Below are positions 1 through 6,328 of a stretch of DNA of 7,877 bases, piece by piece. The notes beneath the pieces were generated by a model that did not search any database, was not told the DNA's origin, and saw nothing but the letters and a program-made list of their open reading frames with translations. The first letter of the stretch is position 1. Every line of letters starts with the position of its first letter. The translations under genes were made by a program, and so were the position numbers. Source of the stretch: an uncultured Chlamydiae bacterium (GTDB taxonomy: Bacteria > Chlamydiota > Chlamydiia > Chlamydiales > CALBHK01); contig CALBHK010000482.1 in the NCBI GenBank assembly GCA_937894565.1, positions 1 through 7,877 of the forward strand, in the 5' to 3' direction.

Positions 1-435
1 TTAGAAGAATATGCCGAAAAATCCGTTTTGCTTAATTCTCGCTTTTCGCCCGAATTAATAGAATCCATTTTTAATTCCAGCTCCCCTCTTCATGATGGTG
101 CTGTCGTTATTCGGGGCACAACAGTTCTCTGTGCTGCCGCCATCTTACCTCTTGCAGATGATAATCCTCAGATATCTAAATCGATGGGAACTCGCCACAG
201 GGCTGCTCTTGGAGTCAGCCAACAAACAGATGCTTTAGTTGTTGTCGTTTCTGAAGAAACAGGTAAGGTAGCGATTGCCAGAGATGGTATTATTACCAGA
301 GGAATCAAAGCAGACCGCTTTAAAGGCATCTTGCGCAGCATTTTTAATCCGCCCACAATCCAAGTGGAAAAAGGCTTTAGTTTGCAAAGTGTTTTTAGTT
401 GGTTTTTTAGTTGGGGAGATAGATGGAAAAAATAA
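1..435 (+). CDS. cdaA: Diadenylate cyclase, CdaA/DacA (YbbP) type, 5' end missing
   Basis: Makes cyclic di-AMP from two ATP at the inner membrane. The reading frame is open from base 1, so 144 C-terminal residues are present; the N-terminal membrane helices and the first part of the catalytic domain lie outside the window. A TTG at 28 could be read as a start but is internal to the domain. Visible signatures of the DAC (DisA_N) fold are the DGA motif in HDGAVVI (nt 94-102) and GTRHRAA (about nt 187-207), which bind and position ATP and metal. The stretch after them (ALVVVVSEETGKVAIA) is also typical. No catalytic residue in the visible part looks lost. The last 13 bases overlap the YbbR gene, the usual partner order for this cyclase. 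Chlamydiae are known to carry such a pair and to make c-di-AMP. Assignment is firm; only completeness is limited. Confidence 0.95.
   Translation, partial: LEEYAEKSVLLNSRFSPELIESIFNSSSPLHDGAVVIRGTTVLCAAAILPLADDNPQISKSMGTRHRAALGVSQQTDALVVVVSEETGKVAIARDGIITRGIKADRFKGILRSIFNPPTIQVEKGFSLQSVFSWFFSWGDRWKK
413..418 (+). promoter_or_regulatory. Ribosome binding site of the YbbR gene
   Basis: GGGGAG lies 4 nt before the ATG at 423 and inside the end of the cyclase gene. It supports this start for the overlapping YbbR gene and suggests translational coupling of the two. Confidence 0.6.
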
Positions 436-1700
436 TTCTTAACTGGATTTTACCTAACTGGCAACGCAAACTCATGGCTCTGCTATGTGGGATTGTCATC
501 TGGGTATTTGTCAGCCAATCCATGACAATCACTCGCACCATTAATGGTGTTCCCATTGAAATTATTAATCTAGCAGAAAATCGAACCATTGTTGGCTTAG
601 AAGTTAACCATCAGCTCAATAAACGCCTCACTCTAACTTTTACAGGCAATTCTCATGCACTTGCTACATTAGAAGCGGGGGATTTTAAAATTCAGCTAGA
701 TGCTGCCGATGCGCCTGAAGAGTGGCATGTCCAAATAACAGCTAAAAATTTAGTAAGCTTAAATCCGGCAATTTCGTTAGATAAAGGGATTTTTCAAATT
801 ACCCATCCTGACCTTACTCTTTCTGTTCGCCCTCTCATCACGGGACGCATTCCTGTCCGTGTGGGTGAACTTAAAGGCCATCCCCCCCAAAGATATCAAT
901 TACTGGGTGCATGGCCGCAGCATTTCTACCATACAGTAAGCGGTCCCTCAGATGAAGTTCTACACTTAAAAGAAGAAGGAATTGATCTTATTTTTAATAT
1001 CAACGAAATTTCTCTTGCAGATCTTAATCACATTACTGTGGATATCGATCAATTTTTTGAAGATGAGATCAGCTTCCCCGTTCCCAATAATTGGAAGCAA
1101 ATCACCATCCCCTGTCTGGATAGCCATCCTATACCTATTAACGACCCTACCATTAAAAATTTACATATTGAATTTTTGCGCAAAACTTTCATTCCGCTTT
1201 CAGAAAAACTTCCCATACGCCTCTTTTTCCCTCCTAAATATCGAAGTGAGGTCAATCCGAGTGTGCTCTCTTTAAAGAAAAGCGATTTAATTCAAGAAGA
1301 GAATGGCATCCCCTATCTTAATTCCGATCTACTTGTCTATGAAGTGAGCCGCCTCTTTTTAGAGATTGTGAAAGAATACATGGAAATTGTTATTACAGTA
1401 AAACCTAAGGGAGACAAATCAAACTTGCGCTGGAGTATTGACTTTATCGATCCTCAGCTTCTGGAGGATCGCTATGTAGCCTTTTTAAGAAAGCGCTACC
1501 ATCAAGATGAAACCGGATTTGGCATCCCTTCTATGGACAAAGATCAAATATGGAGAGAACGTTTTAGAGCTTATATGCAAAAAATCACTTTCTACAAGGC
1601 TCCTAGAAGAAAGTTGGTTCTGGATAATAGAATTGAGGGCAACGAAATTATTATTAAACAAAGCACAACCTCTGAAGGAATCGATGTCCCGGAAGAATAA
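423..1700 (+). CDS. ybbR: YbbR-domain membrane protein, CdaR-like regulator of the diadenylate cyclase
   Basis: 425 residues. One N-terminal membrane helix (about residues 16-34, LMALLCGIVIWVFVSQSM) anchors the protein, with the rest outside the inner membrane. Two YbbR-type repeats can be recognised: about 36-135, beginning with the typical TRTINGVPIEIINL after the helix, and about 136-230, beginning RPLITGRIPVRVGELKGHPP and including the typical SGPSDEV segment. From about 231 the protein is diverged; its last 90 or so residues are charged (RYVAFLRKRY, WRERFRAYMQK, APRRKL) and I recognise no domain there. In known systems CdaR binds CdaA and modulates c-di-AMP output; the 13-bp overlap with the cyclase gene supports the same role. 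The start is fixed by the GGGGAG site at 413-418. YbbR domains evolve fast, so the family call rests on context, topology and the two short signatures. Confidence 0.85.
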   Translation: MEKIILNWILPNWQRKLMALLCGIVIWVFVSQSMTITRTINGVPIEIINLAENRTIVGLEVNHQLNKRLTLTFTGNSHALATLEAGDFKIQLDAADAPEEWHVQITAKNLVSLNPAISLDKGIFQITHPDLTLSVRPLITGRIPVRVGELKGHPPQRYQLLGAWPQHFYHTVSGPSDEVLHLKEEGIDLIFNINEISLADLNHITVDIDQFFEDEISFPVPNNWKQITIPCLDSHPIPINDPTIKNLHIEFLRKTFIPLSEKLPIRLFFPPKYRSEVNPSVLSLKKSDLIQEENGIPYLNSDLLVYEVSRLFLEIVKEYMEIVITVKPKGDKSNLRWSIDFIDPQLLEDRYVAFLRKRYHQDETGFGIPSMDKDQIWRERFRAYMQKITFYKAPRRKLVLDNRIEGNEIIIKQSTTSEGIDVPEE

Positions 1701-1711
1701 GGATAGTCAAA

Positions 1712-2425
1712 ATGCCTGTTAATAGATTTTTTTATGAGGGCGATTTAAATGCCGAACAAATCATTTCGATTATGGATGCAGAGCATCATCACTTGGCCCA
1801 TGTCACTAAAAACCGCGTAGGAGACCAAGTTGAGATCATCAATGGATGCGGGTTTCTTGCCCTAGCAAAAATTATTGAAATAGAACGCCGCAGCGCCTCT
1901 TTACTAATTCAAAAGGTAGAAAAAAACATTAAGGAAGATATCGAGCTTATTCTTGCTCAAGCCATTGTCAGAATGAATCGTTTGGATACTATTATAGAAA
2001 AAGCTACGGAACTTGGCGCTACATCTATTTGGTTATTTCCTGCACAAGAATCGGAAAGAGAAACAATTTTAGATTCGCAAATACAAAGACTGCGCACGGT
2101 GGCTATAAGCGCTGTTAAACAATGCGCACGGCTTTATTTACCGGAAATTTTACTTTATCCCCCTATTTCTAAATGGAAGAAACAAGAAGGTTCTCTATTT
2201 TTTGGGGATATGGAAAAAGAAGCCCCCCCTCTTTGGAAAGAACAATGTTCCGGCCACAAGAAAATATTTGTAACAGGACCTGAAAGCGGATTGACAGCGC
2301 AGGAAATTCACCATCTGCGCTTAATTGGCGGTAAGGGGGTGAGTCTTCATAAAAATATTCTACGCACCGACACAGCCTCTATTGCGGCTCTCACTCTTCT
2401 TTCACATAAAACACTATGTAAATAA
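1712..2425 (+). CDS. rsmE: 16S rRNA (uracil-1498-N3)-methyltransferase RsmE
   Basis: SPOUT-class enzyme that methylates N3 of U1498 in 16S rRNA with S-adenosylmethionine, in the cytoplasm. At 237 residues it has the usual family length. The N-terminal PUA-like part holds HHHLAHVTKNRVGDQV (residues 25-40). The C-terminal knotted domain shows NRLDTIIEKATELGATSIW (89-107, the family's DR..iiqKatELG block), SERE (114-117), AVKQCARLYLPEI (135-147), GPESGLTAQE (189-198) and ILRTDTASIAALTLL (216-230), the last two forming the SAM-binding knot. Two family-typical positions differ: GPEGG reads GPESG, and the usual EQ before the CxR segment reads KQ, so the protein is diverged but probably active. An AAGGA at 1699-1703, overlapping the preceding stop, serves the ATG at 1712. 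The 11-bp gap suggests cotranscription with the cyclase-YbbR pair. Confidence 0.93.
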   Translation: MPVNRFFYEGDLNAEQIISIMDAEHHHLAHVTKNRVGDQVEIINGCGFLALAKIIEIERRSASLLIQKVEKNIKEDIELILAQAIVRMNRLDTIIEKATELGATSIWLFPAQESERETILDSQIQRLRTVAISAVKQCARLYLPEILLYPPISKWKKQEGSLFFGDMEKEAPPLWKEQCSGHKKIFVTGPESGLTAQEIHHLRLIGGKGVSLHKNILRTDTASIAALTLLSHKTLCK

Positions 2426-2428
2426 ATT
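2401..2428 (+). promoter_or_regulatory. Weak candidate promoter before the polysaccharide cluster
   Basis: TTCACA (2401-2406) and TAAATT (2423-2428) sit 16 bp apart and match the sigma-70 -35 and -10 boxes at five and four of six positions. They overlap the end of rsmE and lie upstream of the 59-bp gap before the next gene, where a separate transcription start would be useful. The region is AT-rich, so a chance match is likely. No intrinsic terminator follows rsmE. Confidence 0.2.
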
Positions 2429-2484
2429 ATTTCATAGTAAAGTGAGCTCTTAACCAGCATTCTTGCGACCTAAAGGATAGGCAG

Positions 2485-2547
2485 ATGAGACCCAAGCTAG
2501 TTTACGGCACCATTTTGTATCTCTGCGTTGCTTCTTTCTGCTCAGCT
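2485..2547 (+). other. Signal peptide of the TPR/barrel protein
   Basis: Residues 1-21: Arg and Lys at positions 2-4, a hydrophobic core (LVYGTILYLCVASF) and a CSA site before LEES. It looks like a signal peptidase I substrate. Cys14 and Cys19 lack a good lipobox context. Confidence 0.75.
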
Positions 2548-5223
2548 TTGGAAGAAAGCCCCATATTGAATAGTGTTTCCAATCCATCGGATGAAAATCT
2601 TTTAAAGGAAATCGAAAATCTTCTAAAAGAACAAAAATATGAAGAGGCGGCTTCTCTTTATAAAAAACTCTTAGAAAAGTCTCCTGATAATATTGATTAC
2701 TTGCTTAAATTGGGCCTTTTAGAGGTGAGATTAGGACACCACCAAAAAGCAACCGAACTTTATAATCAAGCTTTAAAAATAGATCCGAACAACGAACAAA
2801 TTAAAATCAATTTAGCTTTTGCTTATCTTTTTTCTAATGATTTAGAAAAAAGCGAGCAAGTATTTAAAGATATTCAGATCAAATCACCTGATAACGCTGA
2901 TGCTCTATCCGGCTTGGGATATATTAATCTGTTGCGAAGTAAAAAGTCTGAAACAGAAGCTGAAGAGCTTTTTAATCAAATTCTTAAACAAGAACCCGAC
3001 CACTTAACCGCACGTATATACTTGGGAAATTTACGATTACTACAAAACCGCAACTATGAAGCTAAAGACATTTTCGAAAAACTTAATGCTGAAAATCCCG
3101 GAAATCCAGATGTAGAACAAGGCCTTCGCGAAGCTATTCAACAAATATCCTTTTCCCCCCCACAAGAGAATGAGGAAGATAAAGAACTTTTGGAAAAGAC
3201 TTTAAAAGAAAAAGAACTTTTAGAAAAAACTTTAGAAGAAAGGACTCTTCAGGAAAAAACAGCTCAGGATAAGTTTTTAGAAGAAAAAGAACTTTTTGAG
3301 AAGGCTTTAAAAGAAAAAGAACTTCTGAAAAAAACTTTAGAAGAGAGAACTCTTCAGGAAAAAGCAGCTCAGGATGAAGTCTTAAAAGAAAAAGAGCTTC
3401 TGGATAAGGCTTTAAAAGAAAAGGAAGTTTTGGAAAAAACTTTAGAAGAAAAAAATGTTCATGAAAAAACAGCTCAAGATGAAGTCTTAAAAGAAAAAGA
3501 GCTTTTAAAAAAGACATTTGAAGAGAGAACTCTTCAGGAACAAGCAGCTCAGGATGCAGCTCAGGATGCAGCCCGGGATGAAGTTTTAAAAGAAAAACAA
3601 CTTCAGAAAAAAGCTTGGGAAGAAACAAGTACCGTAGAACATATCAGGTTTTTACGAGAAGAAAAAGATTATGAACAGGCTGTTTTTTTAATGGAACAGC
3701 TGCTTGATACCTTTCCGGATAGAATAGACTACATCCTTTTACTCGGAGCTATCTATGTCGAGATGAAAGAAAGAGAAAGCGCTATTTGTTTATACAACGA
3801 CGCGTTATCTCTTCATCCCCAAGATAAAGACTTGCTCAGGGCCTTAGGCTTTGTTTATCTCTATAAAGCTTTAGAAGACAATGATCGCTCTTTCATCTGG
3901 AAAAAACACTTTCCCTTCTTAGATAGGGACTACTCCCCCTATCTCTTTATCAGCCAGGAATATTTTGAACAGGTTTTAGAACAAGATCCTTACGATGCCG
4001 AAGCTCTAGCCGGCATAGGACGTCTTATTTTGATACAAGGTTGTGAGCAAGAAGCAGAAAATTTTTATTTTGAATCATTGAATATCGAAAGTGATAATAT
4101 AACAGCTCTTTCTTACTTAGCATCTCTTCAATCATGGCAAAAAAAATACGATACAGCTGATGAAATCTATCAATATTTCTTGTATTTGGACCCTAAAAAT
4201 GAAGATAACTGGCTTGATTACAAAGAATTTTTAAATAATAAAAAATCCTTTGCAGAGATATCTGCTTATTATGAAGAAGAAAACGAAAAAGACCGCATCA
4301 TTGAAGACTGGTCGGCCAGGTTAAAGACCTATGGAGTCTCTTTCTCATTTGACAGAACACTTAAAGACCAGCTTAAATTTTTAAGCAGTATCTCTTTTGA
4401 CTACATCGATCTTGAAAATCTACTTACAGGGGTAAAATCTTATTCTCTGGAAAGTAAAAGAGCAACACTTGGTTTAAATTATCAACTCTCTACTTATCTT
4501 TCATTAACGGGCGCCATAAGCTTTACCTTCTTTGATCAACACAAAGACTCTGTTTTTACGACAAAAAGCCGCCTCTACTACCAACCTAATTTTAATATTA
4601 CCTACTCTAAAACCCCCCACACCTGCTCTCTTGAAACTCTGGGAGATACTGCCCTTGTTGCTCGCAATTTCCTCACCAATGAATGCACATTGATAGCAAG
4701 ACAATTTCTCAACTGGCGTTATGAGCTTGATTTGGGTAAACAAAGAACTTTGGGAGCTTTAGCATCCTATGTGTGGTATTTCAATCGAATCCAAAGCAAT
4801 CAAATGCATACCCTATCGACCCATCTACGCCTTACCCCTCCTATTTATTGGGAAAACATCTCATTAACTTACCAATTTAATTACAGCCGTTTTAACACAC
4901 TTTCTGTGGATTACTACACATTTCAACCACAAATTTCTCATTGGCTTAAAATCGATCTCACAAAAAAATGGTTTTGCGATCAAATCATCACAGAAGCTGG
5001 CTACCAGCACTGTTGGCAAAGAAGCTTTGAACAGGGACAAATTATTATTGTAACCCCCATTCCCTCCTTTCATTGGATTAACCGAAAAATTCATGCTGCC
5101 TATGCTCGAGTTAAAATAGCATTTAGCGATGACATAAATGCTGGGATCACAGGCTCCTATTCCCACGATAATTTTGATTACACGACCGCCTCCGCGGCGG
5201 CGACACTGAATATAAAATTTTAA
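2485..5223 (+). CDS. TPR - helical repeat - TPR - outer-membrane beta-barrel protein (PgaA/BcsC/YaiO-like exporter)
   Basis: 912 residues. A signal peptide (1-21, cut after CSA) sends it to the periplasm. Residues about 37-215 form TPR-like repeats (KYEEAASLYKKLLEKSPDN, ATELYNQALKIDPNN). Residues 233-380 are a Lys/Glu-rich helical array with a 35-residue period. A second TPR block follows at about 384-590 (DYEQAVFLMEQLLDTFPDR, ESAICLYNDALSLHPQD) and resembles the first, suggesting internal duplication. From about 609 to 912 alternating polar and aromatic strands form a predicted barrel ending in LNIKF, a terminal Phe as in proteins inserted by the Bam machinery. The plan, periplasmic TPRs followed by a barrel, is that of PgaA, BcsC and YaiO, which pass polysaccharide through the outer membrane. 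The glycosyltransferase two genes downstream fits this. An AAAGGA at 2472-2477, 7 nt ahead, fixes the start. The exported glycan cannot be read from the sequence, and a pure scaffold role is possible. Confidence 0.8.
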   Translation: MRPKLVYGTILYLCVASFCSALEESPILNSVSNPSDENLLKEIENLLKEQKYEEAASLYKKLLEKSPDNIDYLLKLGLLEVRLGHHQKATELYNQALKIDPNNEQIKINLAFAYLFSNDLEKSEQVFKDIQIKSPDNADALSGLGYINLLRSKKSETEAEELFNQILKQEPDHLTARIYLGNLRLLQNRNYEAKDIFEKLNAENPGNPDVEQGLREAIQQISFSPPQENEEDKELLEKTLKEKELLEKTLEERTLQEKTAQDKFLEEKELFEKALKEKELLKKTLEERTLQEKAAQDEVLKEKELLDKALKEKEVLEKTLEEKNVHEKTAQDEVLKEKELLKKTFEERTLQEQAAQDAAQDAARDEVLKEKQLQKKAWEETSTVEHIRFLREEKDYEQAVFLMEQLLDTFPDRIDYILLLGAIYVEMKERESAICLYNDALSLHPQDKDLLRALGFVYLYKALEDNDRSFIWKKHFPFLDRDYSPYLFISQEYFEQVLEQDPYDAEALAGIGRLILIQGCEQEAENFYFESLNIESDNITALSYLASLQSWQKKYDTADEIYQYFLYLDPKNEDNWLDYKEFLNNKKSFAEISAYYEEENEKDRIIEDWSARLKTYGVSFSFDRTLKDQLKFLSSISFDYIDLENLLTGVKSYSLESKRATLGLNYQLSTYLSLTGAISFTFFDQHKDSVFTTKSRLYYQPNFNITYSKTPHTCSLETLGDTALVARNFLTNECTLIARQFLNWRYELDLGKQRTLGALASYVWYFNRIQSNQMHTLSTHLRLTPPIYWENISLTYQFNYSRFNTLSVDYYTFQPQISHWLKIDLTKKWFCDQIITEAGYQHCWQRSFEQGQIIIVTPIPSFHWINRKIHAAYARVKIAFSDDINAGITGSYSHDNFDYTTASAAATLNIKF
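3181..3624 (+). repeat. In-frame 105-bp tandem repeat encoding a Lys/Glu-rich helix
   Basis: Encodes residues 233-380. Two modules alternate: A, 10 residues (KELLEKTLEE and variants), and B, 15 residues (RTLQEKAAQDEVLKE and variants). The order is A A B, A A B, A A B, A B* A, so the full unit is 35 residues; whole units lie at 3211-3315, 3316-3420 and 3421-3525. The last B carries 8 extra residues. The composition predicts a long continuous helix, either a coiled coil (35 residues is five heptads) or a charged single alpha-helix, because the hydrophobic a/d pattern is incomplete. At about 0.15 nm per residue it would be about 22 nm long. Confidence 0.93.
3544..3579 (+). repeat. Three 12-bp direct repeats inside the last B module
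   Basis: GCAGCTCAGGAT occurs at 3544-3555 and 3556-3567, followed by the variant GCAGCCCGGGAT at 3568-3579, encoding AAQD-AAQD-AARD. Other B modules carry a single AAQD or TAQD, so 24 bp were added here in frame, probably by slippage. Confidence 0.9.
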
Positions 5224-5229
5224 GAGAAG

Positions 5230-5270
5230 CTCATGCGCAAGTAGATTTTTGCTTGAAAAATACGCATGAG
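5230..5270 (+). repeat. Inverted repeat (two-tier hairpin) between the barrel gene and the HEAT gene
   Basis: CTCATGCG at 5230-5237 pairs perfectly with CGCATGAG at 5263-5270. Inside it, ATTTTT at 5245-5250 pairs with AAAAAT at 5256-5261 around the loop GCTTG. The tiers are separated by 7 unpaired bases on the left and 1 on the right. It ends 4 nt before the AAGGAA ribosome site (5275-5280) of the HEAT gene and has no T-run after it. It could protect or process the mRNA, or tune translation of the second gene; it does not look like a terminator. Confidence 0.7.
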
Positions 5271-5285
5271 GTCTAAGGAAAGAAA

Positions 5286-6317
5286 ATGGATTTACTGGTC
5301 ACAATCTTAATAATAGAACTCTTAGTTTTACTCTTTTGCTTTGCAAGCATGGTTTTTGTTCGCTTTTCAAGAAATTTTTGGGAAAAGCAAACAAATAAAC
5401 ATAGAAAAGAGCTGAAGGAAATATTTGTACGATCCATTGAAAAACAACAGGTTCTCACCATTGAAGAGATTCCTTCCCGTCTGATACATTATGAGGACAT
5501 TTTATCTGTGTTGGAAACATTTGACAGATACTTCCTGGACTCTATTTGGTTGGAAACAAAAAAATGCATTATAGAAGGATTTTTGGCTAAAAAAGCCGCT
5601 TCTTATACTAAAAGCTCTAACTGGAGAAAACGTCAGCTTGGGCTACGCTGCATTGCTTTAAATCCCAAACATTTAATTGGGAACCAAAACATTGTCCCTT
5701 TTTTAAATGATTCTAAATTTATTATTCGCATTCTAGCTGCATCGGTCCTCATTCATGCTGAACAAAAAGATCTGCTACTAGCTGTTTTAAAAAGGATGGT
5801 TCAAGAGGCTCCCATGGCTCGCTATGCTTATCGAGATCTTTTAATCAACGGCAGCTACACCACCTTTCAGTGGATGGAAGAAATCGCTGACGAAGAAAAA
5901 GATTCCAAAATCATTGCAGCCTGCCTTGGTATACTTTCTACCAAAATGAGACACAACCTACTCCCCTTAGCTATTAAACAGATCCGCTCTACAGATCTTT
6001 TTTGCAGACTAGCTTCTATTGAAATTTTTTCTAAAACACCAAGCATTGCTTCACAAAAGTATTTAATAGAATCCCTATCCGATATAAACCCACAAATTCG
6101 ATCCCAAGCAGCCCTTGGACTTGGCTTGATTCACGCTCTACCCTCTATTGCCAATCTCTCTCTTGCTCTTCAAGACACGGAATGGAACGTTAGACTCCAA
6201 GCTGCTAATGCCCTTAAATCAATGGGAAAAGAGGGAAAAGAGGAGCTGTATAAACAAAGTCAAGCACAAAATGCGCAGGCTTTTGAAATAGCAAAATATA
6301 TCTTAAGCCTGCCTTAA
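5286..6317 (+). CDS. Membrane-anchored HEAT-repeat protein
   Basis: 343 residues. One N-terminal membrane helix (about 3-26, LLVTILIIELLVLLFCFASMVFV) is followed by a basic stretch (RFSRNFWEKQTNKHRKELK), so by the positive-inside rule the bulk should be cytoplasmic. The body is all-helical; HEAT-type repeats are clearest near the end (DINPQIRSQAALGLGLI at about 266-282 and DTEWNVRLQAANALKSMG at about 297-314), each with the Asp...Val/Ile-Arg signature, and weaker ones run from about 110. HEAT repeats bind other proteins and show no catalytic motif here. It lies between the barrel gene (62 bp upstream) and the glycosyltransferase gene (11 bp downstream), so it is most likely a scaffold or regulator of the synthase; that is inference. 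The ATG at 5286 follows AAGGAA (5275-5280) by 5 nt. Two tandem TAA codons end the gene (6315-6320). Confidence 0.8.
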   Translation: MDLLVTILIIELLVLLFCFASMVFVRFSRNFWEKQTNKHRKELKEIFVRSIEKQQVLTIEEIPSRLIHYEDILSVLETFDRYFLDSIWLETKKCIIEGFLAKKAASYTKSSNWRKRQLGLRCIALNPKHLIGNQNIVPFLNDSKFIIRILAASVLIHAEQKDLLLAVLKRMVQEAPMARYAYRDLLINGSYTTFQWMEEIADEEKDSKIIAACLGILSTKMRHNLLPLAIKQIRSTDLFCRLASIEIFSKTPSIASQKYLIESLSDINPQIRSQAALGLGLIHALPSIANLSLALQDTEWNVRLQAANALKSMGKEGKEELYKQSQAQNAQAFEIAKYILSLP

Positions 6318-6328
6318 TAAGAGGGATC

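Noticed and set aside
423..435. Sequencing frameshift between the cyclase and ybbR genes
   Set aside because: Both frames are complete and belong to separate families; the 13-bp overlap, with a ribosome site at 413-418, is normal for coupled genes.
982..1275. 97-codon open frame on the plus strand inside ybbR
   Set aside because: It lies wholly within a well-supported gene in another frame, with no ribosome site or recognisable product.
3134..3628. 164-codon open frame on the minus strand, rich in Leu, Phe and Pro
   Set aside because: It is the antisense of the Lys/Glu repeat; GAA, AAA and CTT codons read backwards give open frames with few stops. No ribosome site or family resemblance.
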